64,000 nt of DNA from assembly GCF_004362715.1 (NCBI RefSeq), contig NZ_SNYC01000004.1:186001-250000 (forward strand), read 5' to 3'. Shown here one piece after another: positions 50,498-59,689 of the stretch. The notes beneath the pieces are model-generated. The model did not search any database. It saw nothing but the letters and a program-made list of their open reading frames with translations, and was not told the origin of the DNA. The position numbers were made by a program, and so were the translations under genes. Positions within the stretch are counted from its first letter, which is position 1. Every line of letters starts with the position of its first letter. The stretch is from Pedobacter metabolipauper. Lineage in GTDB: Bacteria; Bacteroidota; Bacteroidia; Sphingobacteriales; Sphingobacteriaceae.

Positions 50498-53400
50498 ATG
50501 AACGTATTAAAGTTAATTAGCTGCTCATTGCTAACCACCACAGCGCTCAGCATCTTTGCAGCGCAGCCCGCTTCGGCCCAAACCACCGAAACCCTTTTAT
50601 TAAGAAGTCCCGCTGTAAGTGCCAGCAACCTGGCATTCGTCTATGGCGGAGATATCTGGATCGCCAACAGGGACGGAAGTAACCCCAGACGGTTAACCGT
50701 AAATCCCGCAGTTGAGCAAAGCCCGGTATTTTCTCCGGATGGAAAACAGATCGCATTTACCGGAAATTATGATGGAAATACGGATATCTATGTCATCCCT
50801 GTAGAAGGCGGTGCCCCAAAAAGAGTAACCTATCACCCAAGTGCAGACCTCGTAAAGGGATGGCTGGGAAATGATGAACTGTACTTTACAGCTACACGCG
50901 ATTATAACTATGCGCTAAGTCCGAGAATGCACAGCATCAACTTAGACGGAACCAATGAAAAAGCATTACCAATGCCAGAAGCCGTACAAGGTTCCCCATC
51001 TGCCGACAAGCGCTATTGGGCATACATCAAGAATGGTGATCCTACAGACCGTTCAAACGTGGCCTTTAAAAGATACCGCGGAGGCGGTATGCCGCAGATC
51101 TGGATCTTTGATACCCAAACAAAAAATATAGAGATCATTCCAGGACCCGGATCCAATAACGTGAAACCACAATGGCTGGGAAATAAAGTATATTTCCTGT
51201 CAGACCGCGACCTAACCCTCAACCTGTTTAGCTACGATGTAAAAAGCAAGAAAACAGATAAGCTGACCGACTTTAAAGATTACGACATCAAATCTTTAAA
51301 TGCTGCTGCCGGCTCCGTTGTATTCGAACAGGCTGGTAAGATCCATCTGTTAGATGCCGCTACCAATAAAATAACCCCGGTTGCGATAACCATACAAGCA
51401 GATGCACCATACAAACGTCAGCATTATATTGACTTGATGGCCGACGTCCGTAACTTCGAGATCTCTCCAAAAGGTGTACGCGGATTGTTTGAAAGCCGCG
51501 GTGAGATCTTCTCGGTTCCTAAAGAAAAAGGCGATGCGAGGAACATCTCCAATGAACCAGGCAGCTATGAAAAGTATCCGGCATGGTCACCAGATGGAAA
51601 GTACATCTCCTACCTGTCAGACAAGAATGGCAAATATCAACTGGTATTGCAAAACCAGGTTACAAAGGCAGGCCCGGAATATATAGACCTTGGAGACACC
51701 CATTTCTATTTTCAGCCTACCTGGTCGCCAGACAGTAAGAAATTATTCTATAGCGACAGCCACCTGAACTTATATTACATAGACATCACCACCCGTAAAC
51801 CAGTCCTGGTTAAATCTGATAAATTAGGTTCACATACCAGCAGAACCTACAACCAACTACAACCGGCATGGTCGCCGGATTCGAAATGGATCTCCTACGT
51901 AGCTACTTTACCAAATACGGTAAGTGCAGTATATTTATTCAATATTGAAAAAGCAACACATACCCAGGTAACAGATGGAATGAGTAGTGCCGCTTCACCA
52001 ACGTTTAGCAGAGATGGTAAATACCTGTTCTTTATGGCCAGTACCGATGTAGGATTAACCAATAGCGGACTCCACATGTCAGCCTATCAGCGTTCGGTTA
52101 ATTACAACGTGTACGCATTGATCCTTTCTAAAAAAACACCGTCGTTGTTTAAAACAGAAAGTGATGAAGAAACGGTAAAACCAGATGAGCCGGCACCGAA
52201 AAAGGAAGAGCCTAAGAAAGCAGATCCTAAAAAAGATGCAAAAGCAACAGACAAAGCGCCTGCAGCACCAGCTGAACCAGTTAAAAAACCAATAGAAATT
52301 GACCTGGATGAGCTAAGCAACCGCATCATTTCATTACCTGTTCCCGCAAGCGGACTATCAGGCATTGAAGGTTCTGTAGAAGGCCAGTTATTATACATCC
52401 GTAACGGTGAACTTGCTTCACTGGACCTTAAAAAGATGGAAAGTACCACATTGATCCCCGGAGTTTACGGAATCGCCGTTAGTGGTGACGGAAAATCAAT
52501 GATGTATGCTTCAAGAGGATCCTACTTTATTGGTGCTGCCGGACAAAAACCCGCCTCTCCTGAAGCCGGAAAATTGAAGCTTGATGGCATTAAAGTATTG
52601 GTTGACCCTACTGCAGAATGGAAACAAATGTTCAATGAAGTATGGCAAATGGAAAAAGAATACTTCTACGCAGAAAATATGCACGGTGCAGACTGGCCGG
52701 CAATCAAAGTGAAATATGAGAAATTCCTTCCCTATGTAAACCACCGTTCAGACCTGGCTTATGTCTTTAATGAGATGATGGGAGAAATGGTAGTAGGCCA
52801 CAATTATATTTATCCTGGAGATGAGCCTGCCGCAACAGCAATTGGTGTAGGGATGCTTGGAGCAGACTATGAAATCGAAAACGGTTACTATAAGATCAGT
52901 AAGATCTTTAGTCGCCTGGACTGGAACCCTACCTTCAAAGCACCCCTGGCAGAACCTGGGTTAAACTTAAAAGAAGGTGATTACATCGTTGCCGTAAATG
53001 GCATTCCATTGACTTCAAAAACTTCAATCTATAGCCTGTTCGACTTCAAAGCCGGTAAACAGGTAGCCATTAAGGTAAACAGTAAACCAAGCCTGGACGG
53101 AGCAAGGGAAGTTGTCGTAGTACCAATCTCCTTAACTGCAGAGATGGAACTTAGAAAAATGGATTGGGTAGAACGCAACCGTAAAAGGGTAGATAAGATG
53201 AGTGATGGTCAAATCGCTTATGTGTACATGCCAAATACCGGAGCTGATGGTTATACCTATTTTAACCGGTATTACTTCTCTCAAATGGATAAGAAAGCAT
53301 TGCTGATGGATGAGCGTAACAATGGCGGAGGCTGGGTTGCAGATTATGTAATCGATCTGCTAAGCCGTGACCTGGTGAGCTATTGGGCCATCCGCGATGG

Positions 53401-53812
53401 AAAAAGCTTTACCACACCTGGTAACGGCATTTTCGGTCCAAAAGCCATGCTGATCAATGAAAATGCAGGATCAGGAGGAGACATGATGCCATATATGTTC
53501 AAGCACAAAGGATTGGGTAAACTGGTTGGACGTACTACGATGGGTATCCTGGTTGGAATCAGCGGATATCCTTCCCTGCTGGATGGCGGAAGCATCACCT
53601 CTCCAAATTTCGGGATCTATGATACCAATGGAAAATGGATCATTGAGAACGAAGGTGTTGCACCAGACATTTTTGTAGAGCAAACACCGAAAGACCTGCT
53701 GGAAGGAAGAGATCCTCAGCTGGACCGTACCATTAAACTATTACAGGACGAGATTAAAACCTATACGTATCCTAATGTAGCCAAACCGAAGGATCCAATC
53801 CGCGGACATTAA
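50498..53812 (+). CDS. Tricorn-like S41 peptidase
   Basis: 1,104 residues, signal peptide with ASA-Q cleavage (AAQPASAQ). Order: WD40-like/PD40 propeller (about 35-545, repeats such as EQSPVFSPDGKQIAFTG and AWSPDGKYISYLSDKNG), a Lys/Pro/Glu/Ala linker (about 555-600), a second beta part, helical C1-like domain, PDZ (about 790-880, with GDYIVAVNGIPL) and the S41 core. The serine nucleophile is in NENAGSGGDMM (about 990). This is the arrangement of tricorn protease homologues that trim peptides. It is exported, together with M28. Confidence 0.92.
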   Translation: MNVLKLISCSLLTTTALSIFAAQPASAQTTETLLLRSPAVSASNLAFVYGGDIWIANRDGSNPRRLTVNPAVEQSPVFSPDGKQIAFTGNYDGNTDIYVIPVEGGAPKRVTYHPSADLVKGWLGNDELYFTATRDYNYALSPRMHSINLDGTNEKALPMPEAVQGSPSADKRYWAYIKNGDPTDRSNVAFKRYRGGGMPQIWIFDTQTKNIEIIPGPGSNNVKPQWLGNKVYFLSDRDLTLNLFSYDVKSKKTDKLTDFKDYDIKSLNAAAGSVVFEQAGKIHLLDAATNKITPVAITIQADAPYKRQHYIDLMADVRNFEISPKGVRGLFESRGEIFSVPKEKGDARNISNEPGSYEKYPAWSPDGKYISYLSDKNGKYQLVLQNQVTKAGPEYIDLGDTHFYFQPTWSPDSKKLFYSDSHLNLYYIDITTRKPVLVKSDKLGSHTSRTYNQLQPAWSPDSKWISYVATLPNTVSAVYLFNIEKATHTQVTDGMSSAASPTFSRDGKYLFFMASTDVGLTNSGLHMSAYQRSVNYNVYALILSKKTPSLFKTESDEETVKPDEPAPKKEEPKKADPKKDAKATDKAPAAPAEPVKKPIEIDLDELSNRIISLPVPASGLSGIEGSVEGQLLYIRNGELASLDLKKMESTTLIPGVYGIAVSGDGKSMMYASRGSYFIGAAGQKPASPEAGKLKLDGIKVLVDPTAEWKQMFNEVWQMEKEYFYAENMHGADWPAIKVKYEKFLPYVNHRSDLAYVFNEMMGEMVVGHNYIYPGDEPAATAIGVGMLGADYEIENGYYKISKIFSRLDWNPTFKAPLAEPGLNLKEGDYIVAVNGIPLTSKTSIYSLFDFKAGKQVAIKVNSKPSLDGAREVVVVPISLTAEMELRKMDWVERNRKRVDKMSDGQIAYVYMPNTGADGYTYFNRYYFSQMDKKALLMDERNNGGGWVADYVIDLLSRDLVSYWAIRDGKSFTTPGNGIFGPKAMLINENAGSGGDMMPYMFKHKGLGKLVGRTTMGILVGISGYPSLLDGGSITSPNFGIYDTNGKWIIENEGVAPDIFVEQTPKDLLEGRDPQLDRTIKLLQDEIKTYTYPNVAKPKDPIRGH

Positions 53813-53815
53813 CGA

Positions 53816-54310
53816 TCAGATGGATTTCTCCATCACATAATCATTCATATAGAAACCGTTGCCAATTTCAAGGTCAACGGTTTCTTTGATTTCAAAACCT
53901 GCCCTTTTATAAAAATCAACCGCCGCATTATTGCGGTTTACATTCAGTTGTAAACTTTTTGCCCCGTGCTTTTTTACCAGGTTAAATACTTCATTGATCA
54001 GCAGCTTGCCAACACCTTTACCATGAGCAGCAGGCAATACATATAACTTGTGGAGCTTATAAACCTGCTGATCAGCATCCGTACAAGAAAAGCCGGCAAA
54101 GCCCAGGTCTCCCTGCTCATTTCCGGCAACTAAAAAATGATGACCCTGCTGTAATTGCGAAAGCAGCTCTCCGGCATTATACATCTTATCCAGCATGTAG
54201 GCTATTTGCTCAGCAGAGAGGTATTCGGCATACGTAATATGCCAGGTACGATCTGCCAGGTTGCGGATAATTTCAATATCTTTTTCTGTAGCTTTCCGTA
54301 TAATGATCAT
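53816..54310 (-). CDS. GNAT family N-acetyltransferase
   Basis: 164 residues, one GNAT domain. Acetyl-CoA loop in LYVLPAAHGKGVGKLLINEVF (Q/RxxGxG/A region), followed by LQLNVNRNNAAVDFYKRAGFE. The substrate is unknown. Its start overlaps the stop of the thiamine-pyrophosphokinase-like gene by 4 nt (ATGA), and its stop is 3 nt from that of the convergent tricorn gene. Last gene of the long bat cluster. Confidence 0.88.
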   Translation of the reverse strand: MIIIRKATEKDIEIIRNLADRTWHITYAEYLSAEQIAYMLDKMYNAGELLSQLQQGHHFLVAGNEQGDLGFAGFSCTDADQQVYKLHKLYVLPAAHGKGVGKLLINEVFNLVKKHGAKSLQLNVNRNNAAVDFYKRAGFEIKETVDLEIGNGFYMNDYVMEKSI

Positions 54311-54870
54311 AACACTTCACTAATAAACAGGTAAGGGGTAATAAAGGTAAAATCAACAAAGCCGTCGTCAATCACAATGAAATCACCATTTTCAGCAGGC
54401 TTTAAATTACTGGTTTCAAAGTAAGAGATCACCTCAATATGAAAAACACTGTCTTTCGGTTTCCAAACCTTAAAACCTGATTTTATGGCGTACGACTTCT
54501 CTGTTTCTTTAAATACCACAATATTAATATCGGTAATGTAATTGCCCAGCTCCCGAAGGTTACTAACAGAATCAATCACATTAACTGCCGGATATTTTTC
54601 GGCAATCAGGTAATCTAAAACAGCATCCAGCGCTTCTCCCGCTGTAGGAATAACCTTCGTGTTTTCCTGGAAAAAAACAGGTTCACCAGCACTCACCACC
54701 AGATCTACCTTAAGACCCAGGCTAAGCACTTTCTCATATTCAGAGGTACTGACAATTAATGTAGGGCTCCATTCCAGCAGCTGACCAAGATACTCTTCAT
54801 CAAAAGTACCCAGATGATGGATATAAAGCGCGGGTTCTTGTTTTTCCTTTACGATATGATGTGACGACAT
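54307..54870 (-). CDS. Degenerate thiamine-pyrophosphokinase-like protein
   Basis: 187 residues from ATG 54870; a TTG two codons earlier is also possible. The start MSSHHIVKEKQEPAL and GQLLEWSP are as in thiamine pyrophosphokinases of this group, but the active-site texts DGGAN, GDFDS, QDKTD and GGRxDHT are replaced by STSEYEK, VSAGEP, TAGEALD and DSVSNLREL. Length fits the family. Active kinase is unlikely. Located between batE (18-nt gap) and the GNAT gene (4-nt overlap). The family assignment rests on spacing and the N-terminus. Confidence 0.55.
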   Translation of the reverse strand: MSSHHIVKEKQEPALYIHHLGTFDEEYLGQLLEWSPTLIVSTSEYEKVLSLGLKVDLVVSAGEPVFFQENTKVIPTAGEALDAVLDYLIAEKYPAVNVIDSVSNLRELGNYITDINIVVFKETEKSYAIKSGFKVWKPKDSVFHIEVISYFETSNLKPAENGDFIVIDDGFVDFTFITPYLFISEVL

Positions 54871-54888
54871 GCACAAATATATATAAAA

Positions 54889-55638
54889 CTAGAGCTTTTC
54901 TACAGCAACATTGGCCACCCAGCCACTTTGACCATCCCGGTTTTTAATCTTGTTCCACTTACCGTATGATTTCAGGATCTCAACCCGCTCACCCTCCTTT
55001 AGCTCAAAAGCAACATTTGCCTGCGCAGCAGGTCCGGTCCTTATTACAGACCTATGCATCAGGATCGCATAATCAGCAGGTTGGGCAATCCATAAAAAAA
55101 TGGAGAGTACCAAACAAATCAGGATGCTGAATCTAAAGGAATACCTGAAAATTTTAAGGATGCGCTGTGAAAAACTCCTCAATACCCCTATCGACCATAG
55201 CAAGTATATCCCACTGCAAATCAGTAATATGACCAAAGAAACAAAGAGCATCCGATCTGCCATTTTCCGGAGATCTAACCGGTCAAATATAGCAACTGAA
55301 GATCTGGTCTTTAGCGAAGCCTGCTTAAGCACAAAATCTCTGTTGTTTAACAGCATCGCATTAAAGGGCGATATGATCAAGCCCCGTTCATAATATAAAA
55401 TGGCCTTTCCAATTTTCCTGGTTTCAAAACAAGCATTCCCCAAATTGTAATAAAGTCCGGGCGTGTGGAGTCCATGTTGTAACGCGGCTTCAAGCGTCAC
55501 AACTGCTTGCTGGTACTGCTTCTTCTGAATGAATATTTTACCTTCTTCAAGCTCGTCACGCGATTCCGCAGCAGCAGCCGATAGGCCGCAGCTACATAGG
55601 ATTGCCACAAAAAGATACCCTGCAATTAACCGGATCAT
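54889..55638 (-). CDS. batE: BatE: TPR-SH3 membrane protein
   Basis: 249 residues. Signal-like N-terminus with a possible lipobox (AILCSCG), two TPR units (about 30-105; LEEGKIFIQKKQYQQAVVTLE, GLYYNLGNACFETRKIGKAI), two membrane helices (about 128-150, 170-190) and a C-terminal SH3b/GW-like domain (about 195-249: VAFELKEGERVEILKSYGKW...NRDGQSGWV). This order is that of BatE in Bacteroides aerotolerance operons. Its start overlaps batD's stop by 4 nt. Confidence 0.82.
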   Translation of the reverse strand: MIRLIAGYLFVAILCSCGLSAAAAESRDELEEGKIFIQKKQYQQAVVTLEAALQHGLHTPGLYYNLGNACFETRKIGKAILYYERGLIISPFNAMLLNNRDFVLKQASLKTRSSVAIFDRLDLRKMADRMLFVSLVILLICSGIYLLWSIGVLRSFSQRILKIFRYSFRFSILICLVLSIFLWIAQPADYAILMHRSVIRTGPAAQANVAFELKEGERVEILKSYGKWNKIKNRDGQSGWVANVAVEKL

Positions 55639-57014
55639 GATCGAATTTCTATTTTGTTTATCACCTCAATTAACTGTAGCGCATCCCGCTGTTGATTTCT
55701 GTCCGCATTTTCAGCATTGGAGAACTGAAACTTGTTCTGTTCCTGCAGTATATTCCAGACTTCCTCATAAATTTCTGCAGGCATCCCATTTAATTTCTCT
55801 TTCATCATTTCCGGATAAAGACCATCAGGATCCAACCCGTAACGGGCACATAAATAATGAACCAAAATATCATTCAGGCCTTTAATAAAAATAGAATCGG
55901 GAGGCACAGTCTTCGTGCCAGAAAGTCTTTTAATACCCTTCATGGCTACATCGCGCGCCTTCCGGTAACGGTATAATTCAGGGTTCGCTTTTTTAGCTTT
56001 TTCTTTAAGATCAAACACCCGTCCGAAGATCAGCAGAACTACGATCAGAAAAATAAATACATAGCAGGCGGTTGAATTAAAAAATTGACGCTGACTTAAG
56101 CGGTTATCCAGCGTTGTGTTCAGGAACAGGGCCTCCTTAATTCGGCTTGCCCTTGTGCCATTCTGATCTTTTGGTTTAACTGCCCCTGTAGCCACATTCC
56201 ATGTAAAACCCGGAATGGTCAATTCCATGTATTTTCCTTCATCGGCATTAAAAATAAGAAAGCTGCTGGCTTTAATGGTATACTGTCCCTGGTAGCTGGT
56301 CATCACCTGGCATGAAAAATTGTAGACCGCATGCAGTCCGTCAGCCATTAGCGTATCTTTTTCTAAATGCTCCACATTGAAACTTTCCATCCCTGGCACC
56401 AGTTCCGGATAGTTCAGGCTAAATGACTTTAAATTACCTGTACCATCTACCTTCAATTTTACGCTGAGTATTCCTGCCGATTGCTGATAAACTGCGGATA
56501 CTTTAAAATCACCCACCGCATTAGAAAACGGTAATGGACTTTGTTTCTGAGGAAGCGGCTTAACCCCAATACTGATTTTTCCAGAGGTCAGTTTTTTATT
56601 CAACACCACTTCCTGTTCAAAAAAATCATCCGCAGCAGGGGGCAGCGTTAACTTCAGATCTACACTTAATACAGGAAATGCCAAAGGACCTGTTTTAAAT
56701 GGAATGAGGAAGTACTTTTTCAATACCAGAACGCGGTACCGTTTTCCATTTAAAGTTTCCGTCCAGCTGTTTTGATCTGCCGGGTAGGGCTTAGAAAAGC
56801 AATTGGCAAATTCCAGGTCCATATAGCGGTCGGGCTCCATGGCTTTTACACTACAGTATAAAAGGTAAGAAACCTGGAAACCCTCCCCTAAAAATACGCC
56901 TGGCTTTGATGGAACTACCCGTATAAACGCAGGCTCTTCAGCATGCGACGCGAAAGGCAGAAACAAGCAGATGCCAGCCGCAATAAGCAGATATCGTTTA
57001 ATAATCTTTCTCAT
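55635..57014 (-). CDS. batD: BatD family protein
   Basis: 459 residues. Signal peptide (MRKIIKRYLLIAAGICLFLPFASHA), a long beta-sandwich region (about 28-310) with VPSKPGVFLGEGFQVSYLLY and SKGPGNLK-like VDGTGNLKSFSLNYP, one membrane helix (about 352-372, YVFIFLIVVLLIFGRVF) and a cytoplasmic helical end. BatD proteins are periplasmic-facing partners of BatA/B. Overlaps batC by 17 nt and batE by 4 nt. Confidence 0.83.
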   Translation of the reverse strand: MRKIIKRYLLIAAGICLFLPFASHAEEPAFIRVVPSKPGVFLGEGFQVSYLLYCSVKAMEPDRYMDLEFANCFSKPYPADQNSWTETLNGKRYRVLVLKKYFLIPFKTGPLAFPVLSVDLKLTLPPAADDFFEQEVVLNKKLTSGKISIGVKPLPQKQSPLPFSNAVGDFKVSAVYQQSAGILSVKLKVDGTGNLKSFSLNYPELVPGMESFNVEHLEKDTLMADGLHAVYNFSCQVMTSYQGQYTIKASSFLIFNADEGKYMELTIPGFTWNVATGAVKPKDQNGTRASRIKEALFLNTTLDNRLSQRQFFNSTACYVFIFLIVVLLIFGRVFDLKEKAKKANPELYRYRKARDVAMKGIKRLSGTKTVPPDSIFIKGLNDILVHYLCARYGLDPDGLYPEMMKEKLNGMPAEIYEEVWNILQEQNKFQFSNAENADRNQQRDALQLIEVINKIEIRS

Positions 57015-57678
57015 CCGGATTAAGTTGATTCAGCTTTTTTTTAATTTTACTCAACTGTCCTTTTTTCATCTCCTCATTCCGCCGCACCATATCCAGCAAA
57101 GACTCCATGTCTTTTCCGGAGATCTTTTCATCAGCCGCATTGCCCGTATTTTCAGATCGCTCCTCCTGTTCCTTATTTCCCTTCTTTTCTGCAGCCCTTT
57201 TATCTTTACTGTCGTGCCCGGGCTTTTTACGCTTCCGCAGCAGAATCATCACAAACCGAAAATTTTTACGGACATCAATATCATCAGGCCAGATCAAAAG
57301 GGAACCTTTAAATGCCGCAGCACTTTTTTCCAGGTCCCCAACCTTAAAATACGCAGTACCCAGGTTATTCCAGCACGCAGCATCCATTCCCCCGTCACCA
57401 TCCTGCAATTTCTGTTTATAAAACCTAATCGCCTCCAGGTATCTTCCTTGTTGATACAGGGCATTTCCGAGATTATAGATTGCAGCAATTGAAATATCCG
57501 TATTGCGGTTCACCTTACGATAATAAATTTCAGCATCACCATAATCACCTTTCTCGTAAGCGAGGCCACCTTTATGCATCCAAAACGCAGCCATTATTGT
57601 TCCCGCATAAAGCACATAGAATACCCATACAGAAGCAAATAATATACTGAACATGAAGATCGCTTTTAACTTACTCAT
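56998..57678 (-). CDS. batC: BatC: TPR protein
   Basis: 226 residues. N-terminal membrane helix (about 8-30), TPR units (about 34-135; GGLAYEKGDYGDAEIYYRKV, IYNLGNALYQQGRYLEAIRFY, CWNNLGTAYFKVGDLEKSAAAF) and a highly charged tail (about 150-226) with Lys/Glu/Asp runs and coiled-coil character. Order and position match BatC. Overlaps batB's stop by 4 nt. Confidence 0.83.
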   Translation of the reverse strand: MSKLKAIFMFSILFASVWVFYVLYAGTIMAAFWMHKGGLAYEKGDYGDAEIYYRKVNRNTDISIAAIYNLGNALYQQGRYLEAIRFYKQKLQDGDGGMDAACWNNLGTAYFKVGDLEKSAAAFKGSLLIWPDDIDVRKNFRFVMILLRKRKKPGHDSKDKRAAEKKGNKEQEERSENTGNAADEKISGKDMESLLDMVRRNEEMKKGQLSKIKKKLNQLNPDEKDY

Positions 57679-58697
57679 CTTGTCCGGTTAAGTGTTCGCT
57701 GTGCATAGCCTTTATAGGCCGTAATTAAAGTTTCCAGGAGCATCATACCCAGGGCAACCCATAAAAAGAATGTATAATAATCCCTGTCCTGTTCAGAAAT
57801 AACGTGATGTCGTCCTTTGTCGCTGTAAACTACATCCAGGAATTGATCCAATTTAAAAGGATTACTTCCCGGAGCAAAAAAGTGTTCCGGATCATTCCCT
57901 GCTATTTGTTTCAGGCTTTTCGGATTCAGGCCCGAAATAATCACCCTCCCTTTTTTATCTTTTTTAAATAGGGATCTGTCCGCAGAAGAAACCGGAATGG
58001 GAGCCCCTTTTACAGACCCAAGGGCGATGCTAAGCAGTTTTACCCCACTGCGCCTTAAGGAATCTGCCGTTCTTTTAAAATCACGCGAATGACTTTCACC
58101 ATCAGAGATCACGCAGATCGTTTTGGAAGATGCACTTTCTCCGTCAAACAACAATCCGGATAATTCGAGTGCCTGCTTAAATGAGGTACCCTGCCGCATC
58201 CCATGGTCAATAGAGATGCCGCGGATCGCATCAACCGCATAGTGATGATCAGCTGTTAAGGGCAAATACGGGAATGCCTGTCCCGCAAATAAAACGATCC
58301 CCACAGACTCGCCATTAAACTTGTCCAGAATCTCCATAGTTATGCTTTTAGCTTTTTGCAGCCGGCTTGGAAAAACATCCTCAGCCCGCATACTATTGGA
58401 AACATCAATCGCAAAAACCAGGTTCTTAGGTCGGTCTCCGTTGCTTGCCCGGGTTTTTGAGCGCATCCGCGGATTCGCCATCGCAAGAATTAAACAAACC
58501 AGTACAAGCATACGAATGCTGGTCTTAAATATCCGGAACGGGCCTGAAGAACGGGAGATCAGTGAATGGGTTACTTCTGGATTCCCGAAACTCAATTGTT
58601 TTTTCCGTTGCCACCTAAAATAGAGCAGAAAGGCTGTTACCACGATGGGAATACACCAAAGCAGATTTAAATACGCCATTTCTTCAAAGAACACCAT
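57675..58697 (-). CDS. batB: BatB: von Willebrand A domain protein
   Basis: 340 residues. Two N-terminal membrane helices (about 10-27, 55-75), a VWA domain (about 95-290) with the metal-ion site DVSNSM (DxSxS) and downstream Thr/Asp (DGMRQGTSFKQ, CVISDGESH), and a C-terminal helix (about 308-328). Start could be Met1 or Met7. TGATG junction with batA overlaps by 1 nt, so translation is coupled. Confidence 0.85.
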   Translation of the reverse strand: MVFFEEMAYLNLLWCIPIVVTAFLLYFRWQRKKQLSFGNPEVTHSLISRSSGPFRIFKTSIRMLVLVCLILAMANPRMRSKTRASNGDRPKNLVFAIDVSNSMRAEDVFPSRLQKAKSITMEILDKFNGESVGIVLFAGQAFPYLPLTADHHYAVDAIRGISIDHGMRQGTSFKQALELSGLLFDGESASSKTICVISDGESHSRDFKRTADSLRRSGVKLLSIALGSVKGAPIPVSSADRSLFKKDKKGRVIISGLNPKSLKQIAGNDPEHFFAPGSNPFKLDQFLDVVYSDKGRHHVISEQDRDYYTFFLWVALGMMLLETLITAYKGYAQRTLNRTR

Positions 58698-59689
58698 CAG
58701 TTAACCGTTCTTAAGAAAGTTAAGTTCAACAGCTGCCCCAGTAGCACCAGGAATAACGCAATGCCAATACAATACCGGTATTGCGGATCAGCGACTTTAC
58801 GGTATTGTACATCAGCCTTTGTTTTTTCGAGCGCATTAATCTGGGTATAAATACTTTTCAATGCCTTACTGTCCGTCGCCCGGAAGTAGCTTCCGCCAGT
58901 TTCACTGGCAATCTTCTTCAGTAATGGTTCATCCAGCGTGGCATCAATATATTGGTAGCTTTTGTTTCCATCCAGATCGGTAACCGGCAGCGGCGCCTTT
59001 CCGGTTGTCCCAACACCGATCGTATATACCTTTACCCCATATTTTTTAGCAATCGCAGATGCGGTTAAAGGATCGATAAACCCGGCATTATTCTCGCCAT
59101 CTGTAAGCAGGATGATCACCTTATTTTTTGCAGTACTGCTTTTAATCGTATTTACAGCAGAGGCCAAACCGAGACCTATTGCCGTCCCATCCGCCATTTC
59201 TTTATTATTCATCTCAGCGATCTTCTTTAGCAGGAACCTGGAATCGCTGGTAAGGGGCGACCATACCATACTTTCACCAGCATAAATAACCAGCCCAAAC
59301 CGATCTGTAGAACGCGCCGCAATGAAATTAGCAACTACCGCTTTTAAAGCTTCCAGCCGGTTAGGCTTTAGATCCTCAATCAGCATACTTCCGGAAACAT
59401 CCAGCGCCAAAACAATCGCAATGTCGGTTTTAGATAAACCATATTTTTCAGATCTGACACTGACCGGATCTGCCAAAGCAACGATCACAAAGATCAAGGC
59501 CAGCATCTTTAAAAAAAAGAGGATATCTGGCGGACTAAAAACTGCTTTTCTAATATTTCCTGCAGAAACGCTCGATATAATAATTACCGGTTGCTGTTTT
59601 CTCCAGTAAAGCCAATAAAATATACACCACACGGGAACAATCAAAAGCAGTGCAAAAGCAGCCGGTGCCTGAAAAATCCAATCAATCAT
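58697..59689 (-). CDS. batA: BatA: von Willebrand A domain protein
   Basis: 330 residues. N-terminal membrane helices (about 5-25, 53-75), a VWA domain (about 88-285) with DVSGSM (DxSxS) and ADGTAIGLGLASAVN, LLTDGENNAG completing the MIDAS, and a terminal helix (about 305-325). BatA and BatB together are thought to form a membrane complex in the Bacteroides aerotolerance operon. Overlaps the Bat-associated gene by 8 nt. Confidence 0.87.
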   Translation of the reverse strand: MIDWIFQAPAAFALLLIVPVWCIFYWLYWRKQQPVIIISSVSAGNIRKAVFSPPDILFFLKMLALIFVIVALADPVSVRSEKYGLSKTDIAIVLALDVSGSMLIEDLKPNRLEALKAVVANFIAARSTDRFGLVIYAGESMVWSPLTSDSRFLLKKIAEMNNKEMADGTAIGLGLASAVNTIKSSTAKNKVIILLTDGENNAGFIDPLTASAIAKKYGVKVYTIGVGTTGKAPLPVTDLDGNKSYQYIDATLDEPLLKKIASETGGSYFRATDSKALKSIYTQINALEKTKADVQYRKVADPQYRYCIGIALFLVLLGQLLNLTFLRTVN

